From Escallonia rubra (Eukaryota > Streptophyta > Magnoliopsida > Escalloniales > Escalloniaceae): DNA of 64,000 nt. The stretch is from the NCBI GenBank assembly GCA_033065855.1, contig JAVXUO010002663.1, forward strand, positions 310,001-374,000, in the 5' to 3' direction. Below the pieces are notes generated by a model. It made no database searches. It saw only the letters and a program-made list of their open reading frames with translations, and had not been told where the DNA came from. Below are positions 22,901 through 35,547 of this stretch, one piece after another (positions within the stretch are counted from its first letter, which is position 1; each line of letters opens with the position of its first letter). The translations under genes and the position numbers were made by a program.

Positions 22901-23617
22901 GATTAGAGATATGTGGGGTATATTTGAGTAGGTGGGGACCTACAGAGTTCAGTTTAGTACATTTTCGCTACCAGATAATGTTGGCTTGATCTCACAATGC
23001 TGGCCTTGAGATTCTTGACATCGTACATTGAGACACTGACAAGTTCTTGCTAAATGTCAGCATGTATAGGTGTGTGTGGTGCATGTGTGTCAGCGCAGTA
23101 GGTATATCATTTGAATGAGATGTAAGCACCTTTAATGTTCATATTGTGTGCATTCTTCACGTGTTTATGTATATGTTTAAATGCATCCAGCCATAGTGAT
23201 TAAATTTTTATTTGATTTCTTTCTAGATGCACCCAACTGAACATAGGCACACCTTTTTTCCTTATTTAGTTTTTCTGGGTAAAGGGCCTATCTTTACTCA
23301 CAATCTTGCTTGACTTTATGTCATATTTGAGGAAGGTCAAATAAGAGTTAGAGAACCCTTATTCATGCATCCTTGCATGTGCAGTATGGAAAGAATTGAT
23401 TAATAACTGAAATTGGTTTGCAACAATAGTAAATCTAGGAATTTAAGACCTTATTGTAATAAAGATGCTATCATATGTTGATAGAGAGGGTTTTGCGCTC
23501 ATTTTCTTTCTCTTGGATAAGCAATTCTATCAACGATATCCACCAAAATGGAGGGGTTAGTTTAGTTCGTTGTCATTCAGGTTTTTGACATGCTTCATAA
23601 GTTATGTTGCTGCAGCA

Positions 23618-23650
<33 letters not shown>

Positions 23651-26600
23651 GGGCCAATCCACATCTACCGGTGGAGAAAACCTTATTTCTCCACCGGATC
23701 TTACACCGTCCACATGTGATTATGGACGGCCCCGATCACCTTTTTTCTAACTCCAACTCGCTTAACCGCCAATCTTTATAGATGTTAACAACTTCCCGAA
23801 TATGCCCCTCGTACCCCCCCAAACTTAGGCATTTCATGTCTAACTGCTACAAAGTGTAGCGATTAGACAAACCATTTGAGGTCCAAGTTCATCTGAGTGT
23901 GTACATCCAATTTTGTCATCTATTTCACCCCGTAGTCACGCCCAACAACCACCATATCCACGCCCAACTCTAAAATTAAGAGAAGATTTTTTTTTTTGTG
24001 AACTCTCAAAAATTTTAAGTGGACTATAACAAGAATTTAGCAAAAAATTGAGATTATCAAACAATTTCTTTCATTCTACACGTTTTGCAATTACCAATCT
24101 GTTAAATCTCCATGGAAAAAGATGTATAATGGTGGCGAGGGAGGAAGAGAGAGGACGGTAACGGGTGGATATGGGTCGGCGGTCCACCACCACCCCTGAC
24201 TGTCATTGCCTGAATAGAGGAGAGTGAGAGAGAGGGTGATGGCGGTGCTGTGGCGGCAGCAGTGACATCGACCTCTTGGCATTTGGGGCGGCGGCGATCT
24301 AGGGGGCTAGTGGTGGCGATCTACGGCGGCTTGGCGAAGGACGGTGTCGGCGTCGTCGACCTCTCGGCATCGTCGTTGGGGAGTTGCGGCATTGATGAAT
24401 CTGGTTCGGTGGAGATGGAGATTGAGAGATTGGTAGAGTACACATGTAGAGAGGGAGAGAGAGAGGGAGGGAGGGAGGGCTCGGTTGATATCAGCTCACT
24501 CTTCCATATATATCCTGTGTAGCCTTACTACCGTCTTCAGAGTGGCATTACATGTGCCCTTTTTGTATGAGGAAAAGAAGCAAACAAGGTCCCGTTTTGC
24601 TGTTTTACTGGGGACCTAGTTTGCCTCTTTGAAAAGTGCCGTCAAATTAATGGACAAAATCAATGAACTTCTTCAAAGTTATTCTTGGCTGTTTTGAGCT
24701 GATAATTTTGCTGGAGGGACTTCACTGATGATCTTTTTTTGCATGCCTTGGAATCTACTTTCAACTGAAGACATTGCATAGGTTGATGGGTATACTAGGA
24801 AAAGCTCATGCCTTATCAAAACTTCCTTTTGTTTTTCTTCTTGTGCCTTCTTATGGAGGCAGGAAGTACTTTGAATTCTCCTATTCCTTGTTTTTCTGTA
24901 TTTCTTTGTTCTCTTTTTCTATTTCAGGACACTGAATTATATTTTTCTTGGGTATTACATTTCCTTTGTAAATTCCCATATGTTTTAATTTTTTTTTTAC
25001 ATAAGGTGTTAGTAACTGTCAATGGACATTCATAAATTAAAACATCATATTCGACTTAAAGCTAGAGTGGGTGAACTGTCTTTATACACTTTTAGGGGCT
25101 AATTGTTATATATGGTGTGAAAGGGATATTTAAAGTTGTGTGGTGCAAGGCATAAGGGCCTATGTATAATGGTCCCCTTATAAATGTTACACTTAAGAGA
25201 GATAATACATCACTAATTGCTTATTACAAATCATGATAAAGAACTAGTGGTGATTGGTTGCTAAAATTGCACTATAACTTTGATAAACTCTGGCATATGG
25301 ACCAAGTGCACTACAATGGTGTAAAGGGGAAGCTGAATTGAAAGAGCATCTCCTCCTTATTTTGTCACTGTCGCTTATCCTTTATAGTGATGTCGATACT
25401 TTTGCCTAAAGTACTCCCTGAGTTCCATCGGATTTCCCCATTCAAGCATTGGAGAATTTTTCCTGATCCAACTCGCGGGAGTCACTATTTGCTCATAATT
25501 TGTCCTGCAAGTGTGCGGTATGCACACATGCTAATAAGGTTCTGTCCAATTTTCAGCAGCAATGATAAGAATTTTAACCAAATAAGATTACAAACTAGAA
25601 AGGATTACAGAATAACGATATATCAAAATGTCAAAGCATGATAAAAATAAAGAAGCCAAATCACAACCGTTGATAAGCTTGGTACAACCCACCAAAGCAC
25701 CCTCTCAAGCCTTCCTCAAGGCCAATTATCTCTCGCGATGCAATAATGATGTGGATGGATTTGGGTATGATGTAGATCTCTCAAAACATGGATTACAAGG
25801 AAAATGGATCTAGGAAATTATGGCTCAAGACTCAAGAGTATTCTCAGTGAACAGGTTCTAAGAGTGAAGGTGTAATTTGATGATTTTGGGATCCAAAAAG
25901 GATCAAGTATGAATGTCCTTTCAAGAAATATCATTCTTTTGGAGCAGAGGAATAGCCATCACCGGAAGTTCCAGCCCCTGAATCTGTGAACTTCGGATCG
26001 TGAAGATATTGACATGATGCATGGTACTGTACAAGTTTGTGTGGTAAGATGAGTTCAGGGGTATACCTAGGATAGGTTGGAGAGAAGTAGTGAGCAAAGA
26101 CTTGATTGCTAGGAATATATCAGAGAACATGTGCTTTGATAGGGGAAATGGAAGAAAATGATTCTTGTAGTCGACCCTGACTAGTTTGGGACGAAGGCTA
26201 GGATGACAATAATTTTGGCACTGTACAAATTTTCTCTTGCTTTTTACATGGATTCAGATCGCATTGGGATGCCTTACCTTTTTATTCTAGTATATTTTGA
26301 CTTTGGGCCTGTCTAGGAAATATATGAGTTGTGAGGGAGAGAAACGAGCCTTTCCACTTCATCTTCTGAAGTTTTGGCAATTAGCAGACAAGGGTGACCC
26401 ACCAGATTGCATAGCAGTAAAGGCGATTAACAATAGAATATGCATTAGAGCTGTAGAATGTGAGGTTTCGTCTATGTAATATGGACTCGGTACGAGTGTC
26501 CAGGTCGGATACGTGTCCAAGTATTGGATTCGTGTGTCGGATTCGTCTAACTTTCAGAACCCAAGACATGGGGCCAAGGTGAAATATTCTTATCTATTCT

Positions 26601-29600
26601 TGTTTTTTTAGTTATTCCTTGGGTTTACATGGTGTTTCAAGCTATGCATATAGTTTTAATTTAAAACTAAGATCATCTCAAGCAACAACGAGCTAAAAGA
26701 AACAATATAATATAGTATTCTTAGTGGCATATCCTACGGGATGTGTCGGACACGTATCCCATATCCATGTCCAAGTGTCGAGTGCCCGACATGTATGTCA
26801 CGCATTTTGAAGAGTCCATGTAACATAGGTTTCATAACCATTTCATCTCAGGTGCTGTAAAATGAAGCTTGTCTGGCTCAAACAGCTTTATTTAGTTGTC
26901 GAGAGCTTTTGTGTATCATTGGTCTATGCCGTGTGCGAGTAAACCCCTGCGAAAAGAGATAAATGGTAACTATTTTGATGAATTACTTCACGACCTTTAC
27001 CACATTCAGTTAGTACAGTATATTTCTACAGTAATGTTTATGTTGGGCAACTAAAGCACATCTATCAAAAAGTTTACTATAACAAAGTTTGGCGTGTATG
27101 ATCTAAGTTTGACCTTTCCTCTTAAAGTTTGGCAGCTCTTCTGTTTGTGTTTTTGTTCTTTGGTATGTTAACTGTCTCTTTTGTATCTTAAATAAATGAG
27201 AGAAAAGATGCTGAGGTACTCTACAGTGTCTACTTCCATCACCCAGAATGAAATAAACTTTCTTGTGCAGGCTATCTTCAGACCTCCGAAGGCAATACGT
27301 GGAGGTATTCCAATATGCTTTCCACAGGTACGTCCTGTTGTCTTTTTGCATCTAGATTTTGTTTGACTGCACTTATCTGGTTAGGAAATCTTGCTTCCTT
27401 GATGCAGTTTTCGAACCATGGCTCTCTTGAGCCACATGGATTCGCTAGAAACAGAGTTTGGAGCATTGACTCTGAACCCCCTCCTTTTCCATTGAATTCA
27501 TCTAGTAAGGCTTTTATTGACTTGATCCTTAAGCCCTCTGAAGAAGATTTAAAGACCTGGCCTCACAGGTACGAGTTTGAGAGCTTCCTCACTTTCTTGT
27601 GTGATGATACAAGCTATCACATAGCATGCAACATTTTAAAAAATAAAATGCTTCTAAACTCCACATCGTATGGGTTGGATTTCTCATTCCCTCTTATTTA
27701 CCAATATCTTGTTACCACTTTAGTGTTTTTAACTTCAGAATACTCTGATTGTAGCTTTGAGTTCCGGTTGAGGGTAACTCTGGGTCCTGGAGGAGATCTG
27801 ATGCTAATTTCTCGCATCAGAAATACCAACACTGATGGAAAAGCATTTTCTTTTACATTTGCGTATCATACCTATTTCTCTGTTTCGGATATCAGGTATG
27901 TGGCTGGATTGGCATTCTTGCTTTCAGTTGATGAGCTTGTGATTTGGTTCTTTGGCCATTTTTCATGTGCTGATTGACATGTTACTGTCCTTTTCATCAG
28001 TATTCAGTTGGATTTACCTTCTGAATCACGATGTTGCAATCTTTTTTTCCATCTTCATATGTGTCATCGGTTTAAACAGTGACATAAGGGAGCTACATAT
28101 GAGATTTCTGTATGGGACAGTAAAATGGTTGTAGTGATGACCGTTCCCCTGTAAGTTTGTAGTGACGTTAATGTTGTTATGGAACCAATGGAGCTGTGGG
28201 GACTTGGGGGAGTACGACTTATGACGTGTTGTATGGTGACCGCCTGGTTTTGCTGGAAGTAGAGTAGGAATAATTACCACAATGAAGCGATGCTCTCAAA
28301 CTTGAACATTGAACATATAATGTGGTACTGAGTACACAGTCTAGGACCTGATTGTATCCTCTATTTTCATTTTTGTTACTGTGATGGTTTGGGCTTGTAG
28401 GGCGGGCGCTGCATTATTTGTCTTCCAGTTCCTATCTAATGATTCCTTGATGAAATGCTAGATCTTTCATCTTCATACTTTCGAAGATCTTACAATATTC
28501 AATATCTTGGTCATATATATGTGTCAGAATCTTATCTTTTGAAGACCTATATGTTAGCAAGAGTAGTTCAAATGCATCCTTGTGGATAGGGAAATTGTAT
28601 GTTTCTGAAGTAGTGACGGAGGATTGGGCATTACGAATCTCGTTTCTTGAACCCAACTTTAGGCAATTGGTTGTGGAGGTATGTGGAGGAGATAAATACT
28701 ACGATAGAGAACCTCCATGAACCTCTGCAAACTAGCTGTGATAGGGAGAATAGTTGAAGAACCAAAAGTCTACACGACAGGTAGACTGAGGAGGCACCCG
28801 CCCTTGCTGGCCCGAGTCTCGTGCATCAAGCTGCCCTTTTCAGTAACCTCAGATGCTTCAACTTAGTCTTACTTTTCTCAGAATCTTGCCTATGCATAGT
28901 GTGTATATATGTGCTTGTGGGCAGTTTATTTCGTGTGTTAACTATCACAACTGCCATGACAAAATCTTTTTAAAGCATTATGCTTTGGATTTTAGATGTA
29001 TCATGCATCTCTTTTTGCGTACGTTACTCTGGCTTCCCGGCTTCCCTTTCTCCTTACTGGTCTTCTTTACTTTTTTATCCTTCAAAGTTTTTTCAAGGGA
29101 ACACTTAGGCTGTCCATCCTTTCACTATTGTTGAATCGTATTTCACAAATCCTCTAACTTCCCTTTGTCTGTTAGTCAACCATAGCACATAACTTTCGTA
29201 AGTAGTCCCTTGTTTGACACTGTAAGGTACTGTTGACACAGTACTCGTTTTGGTGAACATCTTCCATATTCTTGTTTTGGCTTCGCTTGGGAGCTTGCAG
29301 AGAACATAAAGGAGAAGTGTAAGTGAGGAGAGACAATTTGACGGAAACCGTTGTGATTTTTCTGCCCTCTTGTTTCAAATTTTAAGAGAAAAGCTAGTTA
29401 CAGTCTTTACTCTTATCTGGGCATAGAAAACAATAGAAAAAAAACCTACATTGCCATATGCCTTTATGTACAGCTTGATGGTAGATTGTGTTTTTCTGTT
29501 TTCTTCTGTTTACTTCTATGGACAAAAAGTGCAAATTTGAATTGTATTTCGTACAGAGTACTTTGTCTTTTTGTTGAACTTCCAAAGGAGGGAGTCTATA

Positions 29601-30500
29601 CAATTTTTTTGAAGAAGAAATTATATGAGTAATTCTTTTACCTAAGAGTCCTGTCAAAGTTTGGACTTGAATATAAAAGATAAAGGTAGAGTCATGTAGT
29701 TTTCACCTCTCTTTGACTGCACATTAATAGTTAATTTATGCGAGCCGCTCCTGATCTTAAGACTCTCTGCCTAGGCTTCCGCCAGTGCTTATTTGTTGGT
29801 TAGCAACATAATTCTGTCGCTTTTACAATATGTTAGTGTCACATGATACGTATAAGTGATGTAACTGATAAGTGACACATTTTTGTTTTTAAATGACCAT
29901 GCTTACTTGTACTCAGTGAAGTCCGCGTGGAAGGATTGGAGACGCTGGATTATCTAGACAATCTGCAGAATAAGGAGCGATTTACTGAACAAGGGGATGC
30001 TATAACTTTTGAATCAGAAGTAAGTTTAGGACATCATTGCTCTCCTTCTGTTTATGCCCTTTGTTTAGGTCTTACGTTAGTGCAACCTATGTTAATCAGG
30101 TGGACAAAATATATCTCAGCACGCCAACAAAGATTGCCATTCTAGATCATGAAAAGAAAAGGACATTTGTACTTCGAAAAGATGGACTTCCGGATGCTGG
30201 TGAGGTTATATCTTCTTTCTGCAATTGTCTTTTATAGTTATTGCAATGTAACATCATGTCATTTTCTCCTAATTTGTTTTTGCAGTGGTTTGGAATCCCT
30301 GGGATAAGAAGGCAAAGGCTATGGCTGATTTTGGGGACGAAGAGTACAAGCATATGCTTTGCGTGGAGGCTGCAGCAGTGGAAAAGGCCATCACCCTGAA
30401 GCCTGGTGAGGAGTGGAGAGGAAGGCAGGAACTCTCTGCTGTTCCTTCAAGTTATTGCAGTGGGCAGCTTGATCCTCGTAGAGTTCTCCAAAGCACCTGA
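19930..30500 (+). CDS. putative glucose-6-phosphate 1-epimerase (aldose-epimerase family)
   Basis: Eight exons: 19930-20022, 20893-20967, 27271-27327, 27408-27568, 27755-27895, 29917-30019, 30100-30199 and 30286-30500. All introns are GT-AG. They join in frame to 945 nt (314 residues), the size of plant D-hexose-6-phosphate mutarotases. The enzyme would interconvert alpha- and beta-glucose 6-phosphate. Visible marks: GGHVTSWKN and LLFVSSK (exon 2), RGGIPICFPQF with NHG...HGFARN (exons 3-4), LGPGGDLML and AYHTYFSVSDI with the conserved catalytic-type His (exon 5), LDNLQNKERFTEQG (exon 6), VVWNPWDKKAKAM and CVEAAAVEK (exon 8). There is no transit or signal peptide, so it is probably cytosolic. 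At exon 5, I chose the acceptor at 27754 because the one at 27738 gives an early stop. Intron 2 is 6.3 kb and holds repeats. Confidence 0.95.
22715..23025 (+). repeat. two-copy tandem repeat, 156-bp unit, in intron 2
   Basis: The unit beginning ATTGGTGGATG at 22715 is repeated from 22871 with about 10 percent or less change, including GATATGTGGGGTATATTTGAG and the closing GAGATTCTTGACAT. The first unit is followed directly by the second. It lies wholly inside intron 2 of the epimerase gene. Confidence 0.9.
23620..24520. mobile_element. possible (TA)n-flanked element in epimerase intron 2
   Basis: A (TA)n tract (23620-23648) is followed by GGGGCCAATCC, which resembles the end GGGGCTGATCC of the element at 47042. 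Two hairpins follow, CCGGTGGAGAAA...TTTCTCCACCGG (about 23669-23698) and CCGTCCACAT...ATGGACGG (about 23707-23730). They recall the hairpins in the elements at 45-47 kb. A short ATATATAT stretch closes the region near 24511. A matching right end is not clear, so the borders and class are tentative. The 24120-24500 part is GC-rich and has no recognised gene. Confidence 0.35.
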
Positions 30501-33500
30501 AAATTTCATTATGCTGTCTATATAGTGTACAGGTATATCTTATTCTTCTGAATTTTGGCTCTTTAAATATCTTTATGGTTTTCCTTGCTGAAACTGGAAG
30601 AAGAAAGCTTGCCTTGATATCAGTGATCACATGTATTTATACAGCATTATGGTAGTGATGGAACTTTATATTCAGCTAATCCTTGGTAGATGTCGACCTC
30701 TTCTTGTTAAGATATTTAAATTTTGAACTTTGCTGGATATACATGCATTGCTTTTTTGAAAATGCGCTACAACGACCGAATGTTGAGCTCTAAGCAGGGC
30801 GAGCCTTCTTGTTAATTATGAGTCTAATGACTTGATGGTCATGGGTTTGGAACGTGCGATTAGCCTATTTAGGCCTGTGGTGTCAAGGCTGCATAAAGCA
30901 AGCCCTTCCGCCTGAATGGTTGGATGTACACTTGAAACCCCCACGCCACAAGTCCGTTAAGTACCTGTTAGATAAAGCCGGACATAGGAAGGTGTCATAA
31001 TTCAAGAATTGTATTCACGTTGTTTTGATCAATTAAACAGAAGAGATTATTTCACTTGGTATCACAGTACTTTTTTATGTGTCACTTTCCTGTTCTCAGG
31101 GTTTGTGGCACTAAACATTGTTGTTGCTAGGCTCTAGTTACACAGTAAATTCTCACGTATTGGTAGATGATTCCCAACCATTTAGAATGGTTTAACTACT
31201 CTTCAAACTTGTAAAAGCCAAACAATCGAAACATAAAGCAGACAACAATTTATATGCATCTATGTCAGGACAGAAGAAAAAAGTCAATGCAGAATGAGAC
31301 ATGTCTTTGGAAGGAAAGAGCAAGAAAATGGAGTTGCATTAGTGCAACTCTGCCATTTAGTAAGATGCTGTTAATATCCAATTCTTAGCTGCAAAGGTGG
31401 GGGGTTTAGCAAGGACCCCTACCAGTTTATCAGCACCAAAAACATATAGCTAACTGCATGAAAGGGGTGGGGGGGATAAAAACCTACACCCCTAAAACAA
31501 ATGTGGCAGAAGAAATACTACACCTTAAGGAAGACATGGCTTTCTATAGCGATGTATCCCAGCTCTTCTGAAAATAAAAGGCTCTCGTTATAGATTGCTT
31601 ATAGGTATAGTACGAGTATGGGCAGCTACTCATCACGAGTCGTGTTGCAAGTTACTTGTTGTGTAGTGTGCAATCTTGACTATGGCTGAAGAATAAAGAA
31701 AAGCGTCTGCTTTGGTGGTTAATTTCAAGCGATCCCCATCAATGTACGGTTTTTTGATAGGATTCTTGACCATGCAGGTGTGTGATATTAGTAGTTTGAT
31801 TAAATGCTTTAGCAAGTCCCTGTATCTATCTAGAAGCATGTAGGAGTTTTTGGTAGTTATTATTTCCAAAATTTGTTTTCTACATATGGATACACGTTAT
31901 TGGTGATATATTCCTGCAGGTGGTGTTCGGTTGCAATATGCGGTTGGAGCCTCTAAGCGACCTCCGGCCAGGACATCTGTTTTCCTTTACCCTTGTTAAA
32001 TTTTCATAAGCTTGGGTGGGATGTTGACTCTTCTGAGCAGATAAGCTGTCAAATAATGTTTCTTTAAGTGGTGGCTGTCTGGTGACGTTTCAAAGTTAAA
32101 TGAAACATGCAGGCTTAGATGGTTGAAGTATCCATTTTGGTGGATTTATTGTGTTACCTTTCTGATTGACCTTTCTGTGGTGAGAGAAAATTCCTTTCCC
32201 GTACTACATTCTAAGAATTCTTAATTTCTAAAAGTGTCGGTTGAACTACGTACACACGCCTTCTATGTTTTTCTTCTTGAGAATTGCTTTTGCTTTTGTG
32301 ATTAGTCGTGGTTGATCTTATGCCTTTCAGGGCCCGTTACTAATTAACGGTTGCAACGGCCCACATAATTTTCTGATTTTCAGAGCGAGGCGTAGTAATT
32401 GCAGCTCTAGTAGAATAAAAGATTTTCTAACCGTGGGTGTAGCCGAACTGTTGGAAAAATATTAAGGACCACGAGCCTCGGGATAGGCCTATAAGGGAAA
32501 GCATTTGTAGGCTACTGATGCAGAGAATATTGTATGGTCTGCTATCATTAGCCTGGCCATATGGGGTCATTTGATTTATCGTTATCCGTTCTTCCGTTAA
32601 TCATGCCTTTGGAGCTAATGGTTGTAGATGGTCGGAATCAATGGTATGAGACCACGATATATGCTCAGTGCAGAATGTATTGTAGGACAAGTAGCAAAAA
32701 ATGTATCAAGCTCTGATTACAGGCCGTGTATGCCCCTTAGAAGGCAAATAGGTGGTGTCGTCCGTGAGGATTGGCATTGATTATTCAAAGCTGTGTTTAT
32801 GCTGGAGACCAATACTTTGATACATGTTTGCCCTCACACATGGTATAGGATCCTGACGTGCAAGATCATCTACTTTATTAAAGTTGCACACTATCCAGTA
32901 AATCAAGTGCACAGGTATTGGATATTAGAAAGCAGTGTGAGGAAAAAGAAAAAAGAAAAAAGAAGCCTTCGAGAGTAACATTTGCATACATACCAACCCC
33001 ATTCCAGACTTGGAATTCAATTTACTCTTGCTTTCTAACGAACTAGCATAATAGAGCCCACACGGTGCCGGTGCAGGGGCAGAGGCGGAATAAGGATTTC
33101 ACTCTAGGGGGTACAAAAAATATGTTGAAGCCACAAATTTTTTTTATAAGTAAAATAATACACAAAAACTGAATGCACTTTTTAACAATACATAAAAAAA
33201 AAAAAAAATACTTAAATGCATCCTTTTAATGCCTTTTGGAATTAGGAAAGCAAATTAGCCAAGCATTGCAAGCAATTAGGAAAGCAAATGAGTAAATCAA
33301 TTACTGAGGCAGAAAATGCCAACCTCAAATGCAAAAGGATGAAGCAAGACTATGCAGTTGACTTTTGCGCCGGCAGAGTCCTCGCTGTCGTCGGTCCTCG
33401 TCGTCGTCGCCGGCAGAGGGTTGTTACTTGTTCGTGGCAGGCAAAGAACCTACAAGTGAACCAATTTTGGCAATTAAATTAGACCCATGTTTTAGGATCA

Positions 33501-34303
33501 GAGATGCATGCACTAAAGGCATGCCCTTTGATGTTTCTCCACAGATTTAAAGGTAATAAAAAAATTATCCTTTCTCAACTTCAAAACCCAGCACTCAGAG
33601 CTTTTTCTGACACATTAATCCTTATTTAGGCACAAATGTCAATTTCGTGTAGGCCCCATGCAGATTTTATTCGCTAACATCAAAACATTTTCTTGGAATA
33701 CTGTTGCCATCGGTTTGATTACAAAGTTTTGGAGTGGGCTAGCAGTAATGAAAACTTGATGCAAATGCCGCATAGTTATTTACAATTTTACAAGTTATAT
33801 CACATGACATTTTATCACTCAAATGGGACGATTCATATATAACCCCTTCAATTTTAGTCGAGCCAAAATAATATTACAATATCATTTATACATATCATTT
33901 AGCAACAGAGCTTAAACTGCACGTGCTGCGAAGACCAGGCACAATGCTTGATTTAGTACAAGACTCTGACATAACATGTAAGCTCGAGGATACTAGAAGC
34001 ACAAGTCGATCTCATAAAAAATTGAAACTTTTAATGGAGCTCAGTCCTTCTCGATAAAAGTTGAGAACAATAGCATTAAAAAAACAAAAGTTTCCAGATT
34101 ATCAGAAGGTCACAACTTCTTACGGAGTTGCATCCCCATCATCCTTAATGAGAATGATCTGCACATAGTATGCAAGGTTTTAAAAAATGCTATCACAATC
34201 CACAAATCTTGACAACCAGATTCATAGACTAATTGGGGTTTGATACGCAAATCCAAGAAAATGTTCAAAACACCCATCATAAAAGCTTCACAATCTTCAA
34301 ATG
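30501..34303. other. downstream of epimerase gene; no second gene seen
   Basis: The first few hundred bases must hold the 3' UTR. A possible 3'-UTR intron (GTATATCT at 30532 to CTGCAG ending at 31920) is conceivable but unproven. Beyond that there is no convincing open frame. 33075-33125 (CAGGGGCAGAGGCGGAA...) looks like one worn hAT-type terminus without a visible partner. GC-rich patches at 33365-33425 resemble 44695-44780, so a shared repeat may be present. Confidence 0.5.
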
Positions 34304-34308
34304 CAACT

Positions 34309-35526
34309 TGATGCCAAGAAAAGGGGGTTCGTACCTACGTGGAGGTGCCACAAGGAATGCAGTCCGAGTCAAATGCCAAGTATGTTGATGTGAGACACAA
34401 CAAGGGTGGAACGAGGGCAGAGACCAAGGGCTTCCCAGACAGAGCTTGAGGGTGGTAGTGCTGCGCGGGCGATAGCGCATGATGAATACATGACGACAGT
34501 CACAGTCCGATGCTTAGGTCCAGAGTCAAGGTCCTGTATGTTTCTCTCTCTAAGATTCTAGAGTGAGAAAGTGAAAATGTTCTGAAAATGTCCAACCGTA
34601 ATGTTCTGTTCAAATGAATTCTCAAGACCTCTATTTATAAAGATTGAGATGATGATGTCATTAACCGACACGTGGCGCCCCACGTCACCGGGGGGTCCAC
34701 GGGTGCCGGTGCTCCACAGACTGTCGAATCGCATATTCACCCGGCCTGCCCCGTACATCGTCGCTCTGTCTGTTTGGAAAGACTGGCTCCCACAACGGTG
34801 TGGCCAGAGAACCCCTTGATCTAGCCTCCAATCCAAGCCCTTGCAGAGTCCCACAGACCTGGCAGCGGTGGGGAAGACCCAACGCCCAACTGCCAGGTGA
34901 ACTAGGCGCGATGCCCTCCGAAGACCTGCTCCCGTCTCGGAGTGACCCGGGGGTCATAGTCCCTAGGGGTGCCGACGCAAGCCCCCAGTGCCAGAGCACG
35001 TAGGCCAGTCACGCAGACACCCTGGTGGAGATAGTGTCCCGGAGGAGTCACATATTCCGCAGGCTGAGGTAGCATCCCGAAGGAGCCGTCAACCTGGCCA
35101 GCCAAGGTAGCATCCCGGAGTAGCCGTCTACCTGGCAGAAGGGGAGTCTTCGTGCCGGAGCACTTGGAGCTCCCTGGCAGAGATAGTGTCCCGGAGGAGT
35201 CGCCTATCCCCGCGGGTGAGTCCTTGTGCCAGAGCACTCGAAGCATGTCAAGGTAGCATCCCGGAGGAGCCGTCTACCCGACTGGCCGAGGTAGCATCCC
35301 GGAGGAGCCGTCTACCCGACTGGCCGAAGGGGAGTTGAATCCCTGGCGGAGATAGTGTCCCGGAGGAGTCGCCTATCCCCGCGGGTGAGTCCTTGTGCTG
35401 GAGCACTCAGAGCATGTCAAGGTAGCATCCCAGAGGAGCCGTCTACCCGACTGGTCAAGGTAGCATCTCGGAGGAGCCGTCTACCTGGCGGAAGGGGAGT
35501 TGAAGAGCTCCCTGGCGGTGATAGTG
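34309..35526 (-). repeat. partial third LTR of element C
   Basis: It begins (plus strand) TGATGCCAAG like the other LTRs and follows them through the TATA region and into the array of GGTAGCATCCCGGAGGAG-type repeats. There it stops and is joined to a primer-site sequence. The outer LTR half, with the GGCCGAGGCC repeats and the TGTTCCCAACC end, is missing. Confidence 0.85.
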
Positions 35527-35544
35527 TCCCCAGCGGAGTCGCCA
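35527..35544 (-). other. ectopic tRNA-Arg primer-binding site between LTR copies
   Basis: The minus strand reads TGGCGACTCCGCTGGGGA, identical to the functional site at 42310-42327, and is 3 nt from the LTR2 end. It is followed not by gag but by LTR array sequence. It is the only surviving piece of a second internal region. Confidence 0.88.
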
Positions 35545-35547
35545 AAA

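Noticed and set aside
33075..33125. Possible hAT left terminus (CAGGGGCAGAGGCGG)
   Set aside because: No matching right end or 8-bp duplication was found, so it is mentioned only within the intergenic entry.
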